Below are positions 17,673 through 25,152 of a DNA stretch of 37,627 nucleotides, one piece after another. Source of the stretch: Opitutus sp. GAS368 (GTDB lineage: Bacteria > Verrucomicrobiota > Verrucomicrobiia > Opitutales > Opitutaceae). How positions within the stretch are numbered: the stretch's first letter is position 1; each line of letters opens with the position of its first letter. The stretch spans positions 1-37,627 of the forward strand of contig CAMDOF010000064.1 in NCBI GenBank assembly GCA_945903465.1. Direction: 5' to 3'. The position numbers and the translations under genes are program-made. A model generated the notes under the pieces. The model was not told the DNA's origin. It saw only the letters and a program-made list of their open reading frames with translations, and made no database searches.

Positions 17673-18268
17673 CAAGGCGTTTGGCGGTAGGTGGCGGTGC
17701 TCGGCGGCAAAGGAGCGGAGGGAGGAGCGGTGAGCGCGCCGAGTGGCACGATCACGTTGACCTCGCCGTTTTGTCGACGGGAGCCGGGAAGTTGGAAGTA
17801 AGGCAGGAAGTCTTCTGGACTAACGGTGGGCCGAGTATCATCAGGGAGAATCGATGACGGCTGGTTTTTTGCAGCAGGCCGTTTGCCGCTGGAATTTGGT
17901 TTGGGCGCGGGCCCGCTGGGTGGGTTGGCCACGACGAGCTTAGCCGACTGAGCGGCGGCGGCGTTAGCCAAGGCGATGGCGGATTCATTGTTGTCAAGCG
18001 ACGGAATGAGGGCGCCGCTGGCGACGGGCTTTGGTGAGAATCCGCCGACCTTGGCGATCTTTTGCACCCGGAGGGGGATGCCCCCAACGAATGCCAGATA
18101 AGGCATGGGCGGATATTCCTGGCCGTCGGCACCGTGCCCGAAGTCGTGGCGGTGACGTGGCGAGGCCGGGGCTGCGAGCGGAGCGATGTTGGGAAGCAGC
18201 AGGAGTGATAAGCAGTGCAGTGCCCGGCATACGCCCGTCGGCAGAGACGGTGTTTCGCGGTGGTTCAT
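17672..18268 (-). CDS. Hypothetical exported protein, first gene of the TPR operon
   Basis: 198 residues; no family is recognised. An N-terminal hydrophobic segment (ALHCLSLLLLPNIAPLAAPA) looks like a signal peptide. It is followed by a His-rich patch (RHRHDFGHG), a short folded-looking stretch with PYLAFVGGIPLRVQKIAKVGG, and a Pro/Ala-rich region. Near the C-terminus DFLPYFQLPG and GEVNVIVPLG suggest a short beta-rich tail. The stop overlaps the ATG of the TPR gene (TGATG), so both are probably translated together. The ATG at 18266-18268 is the first in frame. Confidence 0.7.
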   Translation of the reverse strand: MNHRETPSLPTGVCRALHCLSLLLLPNIAPLAAPASPRHRHDFGHGADGQEYPPMPYLAFVGGIPLRVQKIAKVGGFSPKPVASGALIPSLDNNESAIALANAAAAQSAKLVVANPPSGPAPKPNSSGKRPAAKNQPSSILPDDTRPTVSPEDFLPYFQLPGSRRQNGEVNVIVPLGALTAPPSAPLPPSTATYRQTP

Positions 18269-18702
18269 TTGGAAGAGTTATACAGTCCATGTGTTTGGAT
18301 TGTCCGATATTGCCCGAGGGGAGTATCGGTACGACGGGAGGGTTTCTGAAATGAATTGAGTGCGGTTTTTGAAATTAGTTGGTGACATGAGATCCGTTGG
18401 CGGGAAGTCGGAGTGGGGCGGGCGCGAGGCTGGTGGGAGGGTAAAGGAGTGGAGCGTTGGGTGATCGGACGGAGTGGCCGGTGCGGGCCGACGGTCGGGG
18501 GGGGGCGTGCGCGAATGCGGGGGGGGCTGGCCGCGCTCGGGCGGGGTCATTGAGAGGGGAGTGCCGCGGGCGGGACGGCGGCAAGGCGGCGCGGGGGCAC
18601 CGGGGAGGGGAATCCCGCCCGGTTTCGGGTTAAAGCGGGAGGCTTGGGTCGGACGAAGACGGGTGAACGGTCGAGGGGAGCGACCGGCGGCGGGCGGGCT
18701 GA
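18269..18702. other. 434-bp intergenic region, no gene seen
   Basis: This G-rich region (on the + strand) lies between two minus-strand units: the downstream end of the hybrid kinase and the start of the exported-protein operon. The operon promoter should lie here. There are homopolymeric G runs near 18498-18528 and no recognisable motif. Confidence 0.45.
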
Positions 18703-20616
18703 TCAGGCAGGGTCGAGAAGACGGCGGACGGTGCGGCCGAGTTCATCGAGGCGAAAAGGTTTTTGGACGAAGTCGCGCTGGCCGAGGAGGGTGAATTCGG
18801 CGCGGGTTTCTGGAGTGTAGTGGCCACTGACAACGAGCACCTTGGTTTGAGGCTGGTGGACGCGCAGGGCGCGGAGGACCTCGATCCCGTTGGCACCGGG
18901 CATATTAAGATCGAGCAAGATCAGGTCAAACGGAGTGGGCAAATCCTTGATGAGGGCGATGGCCTCGAGGCCGGTGGCGGCGGTTTGGGTCCGATAGCCC
19001 TTGCGGGTAAAGGCGACGGCAAGGAGGCTGCGGAGTGATTCCTCATCATCGACGATGAGGAGGGATTCTGACCCGGAGGGGAAGGAGGCGTTGGCGGGAA
19101 GGGAGGGTGGGACGACCACGGTATTTTCAGTGAGAGGCAGGTAGACGGTGAAGGTGCTCCCGCTGCCGAGGGTGCTCTCGACGTCGATGAACCCGTGGTG
19201 GGCGACGACGATCCCATAGACGACGGAGAGCCCGAGGCCGGTGCCATGGTTGATTGCCTTGGTGGTAAAAAACGGTTCGAAAATTCGGGTGCGAACTTCC
19301 GGGCTCATACCGGTGCCGGTATCGGTGACACCGAGGGAGGCGTAGGCGCGGTGGGGATCGGCGCCCAAGTGAGTGAGGAGTGCACCGGTTTGGACTCCGG
19401 TGGTGATGGCGATAGTGCCGCCGTGGGGGAGGGCATCGCGAGCGTTGACGCAGAGGTTAAGGATGACCTGTTGCAATTGATTCTGATCGGCGAGCAGAGG
19501 GGGCAGATGAGCGGCTAAGGTGACGTTAAAATTGACAGTGCGTGGGAAGGTCTCGGCGAGGAGCGTGACGAGATCGCGGCAGAGCTGGTTGAAATCGACG
19601 GGGGCGAAGCGAATTTCGGTTTTTCGGCTGAAGGTGAGAATCTGGCGGACGAGCCCGCTGGCGCGTTGGGCGGCGCGATGAATCTCGCGGAGGCTTTTTT
19701 GCAAGGCGGCGGGCTCTTGGTTGCCCTGCTGGCAGAACTCGGCGTAGCCGTTAATGATGGCGAGGAGGTTGTTAAAATCGTGGGCGATACCGCCGGCGAG
19801 GGTGCCGAGGCTTTCCATTTTTTGGGCTTGGCGGAGATCGTTTTCGAGACGTTTGCGCTCGCTGATATCCTCGCGGAGACAAAGGAAGTTAGCGATCTCG
19901 CCGGCCGGGCTGCGGAGGGCGGAAACTTTGACGGATTCCCAGATGGTCCCGCCCTCTTGGCGCCGGGTGGCCAGCTCGCCGCGCCACTCGCCGCCGGCGC
20001 GGACGGTGGCCCAGAAGGTCTGGTAGGAGGCCTCGTTGGGGTGCCCGTCGCGCAGGACCTCGATGCGGTGATCGAGCAAGTGCTCGAGCGTATGACCGCT
20101 GACGGCGGTGAACTTGGAGTTTACGTATTGAGCTTGGCCGTCGAGATCGGTGATGACGATGGCGACAGGGGATTGCTCGACGGCGCGGGAGAGTCGGTAA
20201 AATTGTTCCTCGGCGAGTCGTTGGCGCGTGATATCGCGGCCGACGGCACGGATGGCGACAAGTTCGCCCTGATCGTTGTGCAAAGCGGTTTCTTGCCAGG
20301 CGAACCAGCGGATGCCCTGGGGAGTTTGCCAACGGTGATCGTTGGCATGGTGATAGGGCGGGAACGCGAGTTCGGCGGAGGCGGCGGCTAAGGCGAGGCG
20401 ATCTTCGGGGTGAATGAGATCGGCGGCGGGGGTGCCGGGGAGCGAGTGGAGTGGGCGGCCGAATTTACGTGCGAAGGACTGATTGGCGGCAAAAATGATG
20501 CCGGCGGGATCGCGGCAGTAAGCACAGTCGGCGCTGGTTTCCCAAGCGTTGAGCCAAGATTCCGGGCGGGCGCCTCCTGATGGCAAGGTAGCGGGTAACG
20601 AAGCAGCGTCCGGCAT
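18703..20616 (-). CDS. Hybrid sensor histidine kinase with C-terminal receiver (PAS-PAS-HisKA-HATPase-REC)
   Basis: 637 residues with no transmembrane segment, so it is a soluble sensor. Two PAS domains (about 20-130 and 138-255, each ending in a PAC-like DIT/DISERKRLE linker) precede the HisKA domain with GGIAHDFNNLL (His279 phosphosite). The HATPase domain has LNLCVNARDAL (N box, Asn391), DTGTGMS (G1) and GTGLGLSVVYGIV (G2). The receiver domain at 518-637 has acidic DDEE, phosphoacceptor Asp569 in LLDLNMPG, and Lys619 in QKPF. The phosphate probably flows to a separate output protein, since no DNA-binding domain is present. It is next to an HDOD gene, which hints at a signalling role in motility or the cell cycle. 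The signal sensed is unknown. Confidence 0.95.
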   Translation of the reverse strand: MPDAASLPATLPSGGARPESWLNAWETSADCAYCRDPAGIIFAANQSFARKFGRPLHSLPGTPAADLIHPEDRLALAAASAELAFPPYHHANDHRWQTPQGIRWFAWQETALHNDQGELVAIRAVGRDITRQRLAEEQFYRLSRAVEQSPVAIVITDLDGQAQYVNSKFTAVSGHTLEHLLDHRIEVLRDGHPNEASYQTFWATVRAGGEWRGELATRRQEGGTIWESVKVSALRSPAGEIANFLCLREDISERKRLENDLRQAQKMESLGTLAGGIAHDFNNLLAIINGYAEFCQQGNQEPAALQKSLREIHRAAQRASGLVRQILTFSRKTEIRFAPVDFNQLCRDLVTLLAETFPRTVNFNVTLAAHLPPLLADQNQLQQVILNLCVNARDALPHGGTIAITTGVQTGALLTHLGADPHRAYASLGVTDTGTGMSPEVRTRIFEPFFTTKAINHGTGLGLSVVYGIVVAHHGFIDVESTLGSGSTFTVYLPLTENTVVVPPSLPANASFPSGSESLLIVDDEESLRSLLAVAFTRKGYRTQTAATGLEAIALIKDLPTPFDLILLDLNMPGANGIEVLRALRVHQPQTKVLVVSGHYTPETRAEFTLLGQRDFVQKPFRLDELGRTVRRLLDPA

Positions 20617-20724
20617 TTGGATGATGCTATCGACTCAGGGCGGGAAAACTTGAGAGGGAATTGCCGATGTGCACCCGGGGTGAGGCCGGCCTCGACGAAA
20701 AACGGGTGAAACGTGAGGCGCTGA

Positions 20725-20768
20725 GCCGGTCGGGCCAAGGCGGTGGGCCGGTCGGGCCAAGGCGGTGA
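20725..20768. repeat. Tandem 22-bp duplication
   Basis: The unit starting GCCGGTCGGGCCAAGGCGGT at 20725-20746 is repeated at once at 20747-20768 with one difference in the last base. A partial third trace follows. It sits between the HDOD gene's stop and the hybrid kinase's start, both on the minus strand, and so in the kinase's 5' leader. Confidence 0.85.
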
Positions 20769-20788
20769 GCGGTGAGCCGGTGGCGAGA

Positions 20789-21718
20789 TCAAAGCATGGT
20801 TTGCAGTAAACTGGGTAGGCGGCGGAGTGAAGGGGTAATCGCGGTGAGGGCGAGTGAGGCCGCGGAGGCGTCGGACGCGAAGAGAATTTTCCAGCCGGGC
20901 AAGTCGAGCCAAGCATCGGTGGCGATGGGTGCGATATTTTCGAAGCCGCCGGTGATGCCGGCGTGGCGTACGAGGTAGTCGGCGACCTGCACGGCCGCGG
21001 CGTAGCGCGTGTGGCGGGGAGAATCGGCGGGGGTATGATGGTAGTGGACGGCAGTTACGATCTCATCGGAGAGTTGATGACGTGCGAGGAAATGGGCGCC
21101 GATGCGAGCGTGATCCCAACCGATGAGTTGGCGCTCATGGAGGCAGACGTCGGCTGGGTCGGTGGCTGGCAGCGGGATCAAGAGGGGGAGGGCCTCGGGG
21201 AACGCGTACGCCATGACGACCTTGCCGACATTGTGAAGGAGGCCGACGAGATAATCGGTATCGTCGTCCTGATCGAAGGTATTGTTGGCGAGGATTTCAC
21301 GGGTAATGATGGCGGTGCTGATGCTGTGCGCCCAGAGCTCTTTCCACGGCAAGGCGAGTGCGGCGGTGGGCTGCAACTGGGCGAGTTCTTCAATGACCTG
21401 GGTAGCCAGCGACAACTCGCGGATCTGGCGGACGCCGAGGAAAAAGACAGCCTCTTCGAGGTTGTTCATCCGGGTGGAGAGGCCGGAGTAGACGGAGTTG
21501 ACCATGCGTAACAAACGTGCGGCCAAGGAAGGATCGCGGCGGATGACGCTGGCGATTTGGGAATTGAGGGTAGCTTCGCCGCGGATTAACTGGTCGAGGG
21601 CGCGGTTGATGCTTTGAAGGGAGGCGAGTTTGGGGCAGGCGTTGATCCGACGAATAATCTCATGCTCAGGGAAAGGGACGACGGCGCTGGCGGTGAGCGA
21701 CGGGAGATGGGCGGCCAT
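20789..21718 (-). CDS. HDOD-domain signalling protein
   Basis: 309 residues. An HDOD domain spans about 25-230, with the typical N-terminal block (INACPKLASLQSINRALDQLI...IASVIRRDPSLAARLLRMVNSVYSG) and the later LVGLLHNVGKVVMA, which keeps an HxxG-like version of the HD motif. The family is built on a degenerate HD phosphohydrolase fold. It usually lacks enzyme activity and acts as a scaffold in two-component, c-di-GMP and motility pathways. The conserved DHARIGAHFLARHQLSDEIVTAVHYHH segment near 205-235 is characteristic. The gene starts at ATG 21716-21718, two bases from the open frame of the divergent O-GlcNAc transferase, so the two share a very short or overlapping promoter region. A second HDOD gene lies on the other side of that transferase. 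Confidence 0.9.
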   Translation of the reverse strand: MAAHLPSLTASAVVPFPEHEIIRRINACPKLASLQSINRALDQLIRGEATLNSQIASVIRRDPSLAARLLRMVNSVYSGLSTRMNNLEEAVFFLGVRQIRELSLATQVIEELAQLQPTAALALPWKELWAHSISTAIITREILANNTFDQDDDTDYLVGLLHNVGKVVMAYAFPEALPLLIPLPATDPADVCLHERQLIGWDHARIGAHFLARHQLSDEIVTAVHYHHTPADSPRHTRYAAAVQVADYLVRHAGITGGFENIAPIATDAWLDLPGWKILFASDASAASLALTAITPSLRRLPSLLQTML

Positions 21719-21770
21719 GGGTGGACGTCAACATCGTCGCAATTACGGCGGGCTTGAGAAGATTTTGCTC

Positions 21771-21777
21771 AAGGAGG
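21771..21777 (+). promoter_or_regulatory. Strong Shine-Dalgarno sequence supporting a TTG start
   Basis: AAGGAGG ends six bases before TTG 21784-21786, which is in frame with the O-GlcNAc transferase. No similar site precedes the upstream GTG at 21721. This is the clearest ribosome-binding site in the window. Confidence 0.6.
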
Positions 21778-21783
21778 CATCGT

Positions 21784-23709
21784 TTGTGCCGAACTCCTAG
21801 GCGTACCGTGCAGTCCGAGAAACTTTCATCGTTACTTAAAATTGCGACTGGCCACCATCGGGCCGGTCGTCTGGCCGAGGCCGAGACGTTGTATCGTCAG
21901 GCCCGAGTGGCGGCGCCGCGGGATTTTGACGTGTTCCACTTGTCTGGTTTGGTGGCGCAGCAGCAAGGTCGGTTCGCTGAGGCGATTACCTGGCTCACCC
22001 GTGCGCTGAAGGTTTCGCCGGAGAATGGGCGGTGTGCGCGCAGCCTTGGTGCGGTGTTGATGGAGGCCAAGCGAGTGCCCGAAGCGGAGCCACACCTGCG
22101 ACGGGTGGTCGAATTGAAGCCGGAGGATTACGAAGGTTGGGATCGGCTCGCCTACTGTCTGAAAATTCAAGATCGCCTAGCGGAGGCGCTGGTTTGCCAC
22201 GAGAAGGTGGTGAAGTTGAAGCCGGACTATGCGGTGGGTTGGTATAATTGGGGGCTCACGCTCAGTATTTGGGGGCGGATCGCGGATGCTTTGGTGTGTC
22301 ATGAGCGGGCACTGGTGGCGGATCCCAGCTATGCACTCGCGCGGTTTGGGCGGGCGCAGGCCCTGCACCAAGCGCATCGCATCGAGGAGGCGGTGGCGGA
22401 ATATGGCCGGTTCCTGGAGTTGGCCCCGAATCATTTCGAGGCGCACAGCTATCGCCTCTTTGCGCTGCATAACCTGGCAGAGATTTCGCGCGAGGAACTT
22501 TTTGCCGAGCATCTGGCGTTTGGTCGGGCGGTGCCGGCACCGCGCCCGCCCCCGTTCGCGAACACGGGTGAGCCCAAGCGTCGTCTGCGGGTCGCCTGCC
22601 TCTCTCCTGATTTTCGGACGCACTCGTGTGCCTATTTTATTGAGCCGCTGCTGAAGCATCTAGATCGGTCGCAGTTTGAAATCTATCTGTATCACGATCA
22701 CTTTCGGGAGGACGCGGTGACGGCTCGTTTCAAGACGTACGCGGCGGTCTGGCGTAATTTTGTGGGTCAGGGTGGGCCGCTGGTGGAGCGGACGATTCGG
22801 GCGGACGCGCCCGATATCTTGATTGATCTGGCGGGGCATACGGGGATGACGAACCGGCTGCCCTTATTTGCGCGTCGGCTGGCCCCGGTGCAGATCACCT
22901 ATCTGGGTTATCCCAACACGACGGGGCTTCCGGCGATGGATTACCGGTTCACGGATGATTGGGCGGATCCCGTGGGTGAAGCGGATGGTTTTGCGACGGA
23001 GCAACTCGTGCGGTTTGCGCCCAGCGCGTGGGCTTATGGACCGTCGGAAGAGGCGCCAGAGGAAGTGGTGGCACCGAGTCGGGCTCGTGGGTACGTGACC
23101 TTTGGCTGCTTTAATAATCTAGCGAAGATCACCGACCCGGTGCTGGCACTCTGGGGGCGGATTATGGCAGCGGTGCCGAACGCGCGATTGCGGTTAAAAG
23201 GGCGGGGTCTGAGTGAGGCGCCGGTGCGCTCGGCATATTTGGAGCGTTTTGCGCGGGTGGGGTTGGCGTCGGAACGGGTTGATTTCATTGAGCGAACGGC
23301 GGGAACGGCGGAACATCTGGCGTTGTATCATGATATTGACATCGCCTTGGACACTTTCCCTTACCACGGCACGACGACCACGTGTGAAGCGCTCTGGATG
23401 GGGGTGCCGGTGGTTTCTTTGGTGGGGGATCGGCACATGGCGCGGGTGGGCGCGAGCCTCTTGACGGCGGTTGGTCGTCCGCAAGGCCTTGCGGCGACGC
23501 CCGATGATTACGTCCGCATCGCGATCGATTGGGCCGTGAGGGCCGAGCGTTTGGATTCGGTTCGTACCGGTTTGCGTGATGCGATGCGAGGCTCGGTGCT
23601 GCTTGATCACGCGGGGCAGGCGGAGCGGTTCGGTGGGGCGCTGCGGACTTGTTGGGCCGCGTGGTGTGCGCGGGCGATGCCCGTACGCAGAGCGGCCACG
23701 GCAGGATGA
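21784..23709 (+). CDS. TPR O-GlcNAc transferase-like protein (SPINDLY-type, GT41)
   Basis: About 641 residues from TTG 21784, chosen for the AAGGAGG site; the frame opens at GTG 21721. Residues about 20-240 are TPRs (LKIATGHHRAGRLAEAETLYRQ, VAQQQGRFAEAITWLTRALKV and similar). The C-terminal half is the GT41 catalytic region: LRVACLSPDFRTHSCAYFIEPLL, DILIDLAGHTGMTNRLPLFARRLAPVQ, YLGYPNTTGLPAMDYRFTD, YVTFGCFNNLAKITDPVLALWGRIM and DTFPYHGTTTTCEALWMGVPVVSL, the last forming the UDP-binding pocket. GT41 enzymes attach GlcNAc or another sugar to Ser/Thr of proteins. In bacteria, close relatives sit beside flagellin genes and glycosylate flagellin. A flagellin gene end lies 14 kb downstream, so flagellin is the leading candidate acceptor. 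This is inference. Confidence 0.93.
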   Translation: MCRTPRRTVQSEKLSSLLKIATGHHRAGRLAEAETLYRQARVAAPRDFDVFHLSGLVAQQQGRFAEAITWLTRALKVSPENGRCARSLGAVLMEAKRVPEAEPHLRRVVELKPEDYEGWDRLAYCLKIQDRLAEALVCHEKVVKLKPDYAVGWYNWGLTLSIWGRIADALVCHERALVADPSYALARFGRAQALHQAHRIEEAVAEYGRFLELAPNHFEAHSYRLFALHNLAEISREELFAEHLAFGRAVPAPRPPPFANTGEPKRRLRVACLSPDFRTHSCAYFIEPLLKHLDRSQFEIYLYHDHFREDAVTARFKTYAAVWRNFVGQGGPLVERTIRADAPDILIDLAGHTGMTNRLPLFARRLAPVQITYLGYPNTTGLPAMDYRFTDDWADPVGEADGFATEQLVRFAPSAWAYGPSEEAPEEVVAPSRARGYVTFGCFNNLAKITDPVLALWGRIMAAVPNARLRLKGRGLSEAPVRSAYLERFARVGLASERVDFIERTAGTAEHLALYHDIDIALDTFPYHGTTTTCEALWMGVPVVSLVGDRHMARVGASLLTAVGRPQGLAATPDDYVRIAIDWAVRAERLDSVRTGLRDAMRGSVLLDHAGQAERFGGALRTCWAAWCARAMPVRRAATAG

Positions 23710-23743
23710 TTTTTAAGAACGTTCCGCGGCCCCACTCTCCTCT

Positions 23744-24577
23744 ATGATCGCCACTCCCTTTCCCCGCTCCACGCTTTTGCACGTGGCTCGCTCGATGCCC
23801 GCGGCTCCGCAAATCCTCGCTCAACTGGGGAAACTCCTCGTGGGCATGGAGGCGTCGCTCGATGATATTAGTGGTTTGTTGAAGCGGGATCCGGCGTTGA
23901 CGGCGCGGATTATCCGGATTGCAAACAGCGTGGCCTACAACACGGGGAGTCCCTTTGCCTCGATCGAGGATGCCTTGGCCAGGGTGGGTTTTGTGGAGGT
24001 ATATCGGCTCTCGGGCTTCGCCGCGATTGATAAGATGGTCGGCACCGCTTTGGTGCGCTATGGAGTATCGGGTGCGCAGTTACGGGAGAATTCACTGCTG
24101 ACGGCGCTGGTCATGGAGGCGCTGGCGGGCCCGGCGGGGTGTGATCCGCGCGCCGCCTACACGGCGGGTTTACTGAGGTCGATTGGTAAAATTGCGCTTG
24201 AGCGATTGACGCGTGACCGGGCTTATGCAGCGGAAATTACCGCGGAGGGCCCGCTAGCGGAGTGGGAGTTGGCCTTTGTGGGACTGACTAACTGTGAGGC
24301 CGCGGCGGTTATTTTGGAGGAGTGGCGATTTGAGCAAACGACCACCTTCGCGATTCGGGATCATTACGCTCCGACAGGGCCCGAGCCTTTGGCGTATTTA
24401 TTGAATTTGGCCGCGGGTGCAGCGGAGCGCGGGGGCCATGGCTTGCCGGGCGAATTTGGATATTGGCTGCACTCGGCGGAGAAATTTGCGGGAGCGGGCG
24501 TGACCGTGGATGCGTTGGAAGAGGCGACGCATACGGCGCTCGAGCGTTTTGGGCCCGTGCGTGCGGCCCTGGGCTGA
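23744..24577 (+). CDS. Second HDOD-domain protein
   Basis: 277 residues. The HDOD domain covers about 10-200: MPAAPQILAQLGKLL, LDDISGLLKRDPALTARIIRIANSVAY and SIEDALARVGFVEVYRLSG. In YTAGLLRSIGKIALERL the HD position is Arg-Ser, so the metal site is lost and catalytic activity is unlikely. The gene begins 34 bp after the O-GlcNAc transferase stop and is probably co-transcribed with it. Its pairing with the HDOD gene on the other side of the transferase suggests coordinated signalling. Partners are unknown. Confidence 0.9.
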   Translation: MIATPFPRSTLLHVARSMPAAPQILAQLGKLLVGMEASLDDISGLLKRDPALTARIIRIANSVAYNTGSPFASIEDALARVGFVEVYRLSGFAAIDKMVGTALVRYGVSGAQLRENSLLTALVMEALAGPAGCDPRAAYTAGLLRSIGKIALERLTRDRAYAAEITAEGPLAEWELAFVGLTNCEAAAVILEEWRFEQTTTFAIRDHYAPTGPEPLAYLLNLAAGAAERGGHGLPGEFGYWLHSAEKFAGAGVTVDALEEATHTALERFGPVRAALG

Positions 24578-25152
24578 GGCGTGGGCAGACGCGCGATGAT
24601 GGGGGGAAGTTCAGGGCGGGTGGACGTGTGCGGGGCAAGCTGGCGGGGATGATTGCAAAAAATCCCACCTTCATTTTTTAATCGCTTTGGTACCGTCGAG
24701 ACGGGCCCAGCACGCCGGGGGCGGCGAAAGCATGAGTCCGTTTTGCACCACCCTTGGCCGGGAGAGGGGGAATGCCGCCGCCATCTTGGAGAAAAAACGG
24801 CAACCGTTTATTAGGAAAGAGCCCGGCGCGGAACCGCCCTGGGCGCGTGCCTCGGCAACATCGCCGGGCCCCATTCAAGGCAAGCCACCCCTCGTGATTC
24901 AGGCTAAATGAGCGGCCCGGCAGTATTTGCCGCACCCGCTGACGGACTCGTCTAGACTGGAAATATTCGGTTTATTTTTTAATACAAATTATTTCTTATC
25001 GTTGATTTTAAATGATTTATCTTAAGTCGGTATTTTAAGGAACAAGTTTTGCTAAAAGAGAGGTCATGTCGTCTTTTTATGCCGCGCTGATCAGAGAAAC
25101 CCGATCCACCGGTGTGCGGTGGGGGTGGGGTCAGCCGAGGGTATTTTGATTT
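24578..25152. other. 575-bp intergenic region with AT-rich leader; likely promoter of the phosphonate operon
   Basis: The first 380 bp are GC-rich with no convincing gene; a small hairpin AAACGG-CAA-CCGTTT lies at 24795-24809. From about 24958 to 25060 the sequence turns sharply AT-rich (TTTATTTTTTAATAC, TTGATTTTAAATG, TATCTTAAG), unlike the rest of the window. This position directly before a seven-gene operon fits a promoter. No unambiguous -35/-10 pair can be assigned. Confidence 0.55.
25066..25149 (+). CDS. Possible 27-residue leader peptide ORF
   Basis: ATG 25066-25068 follows a purine-rich AGAGAGG, but at only two bases. It opens a 27-codon frame starting MSSFYAALIRETR that ends at TGA 25147-25149, three bases before the ATG of the large transferase. 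The layout would suit a leader peptide or translational coupling. It contains no run of one amino acid, so classical attenuation is not indicated. It could be chance. Confidence 0.25.
   Translation: MSSFYAALIRETRSTGVRWGWGQPRVF

Noticed and set aside
24671..24935. Short minus-strand ORFs between the HDOD gene and the phosphonate operon
   Set aside because: Two overlapping frames of similar length, neither with a ribosome site or protein-like pattern; one shadows the other.
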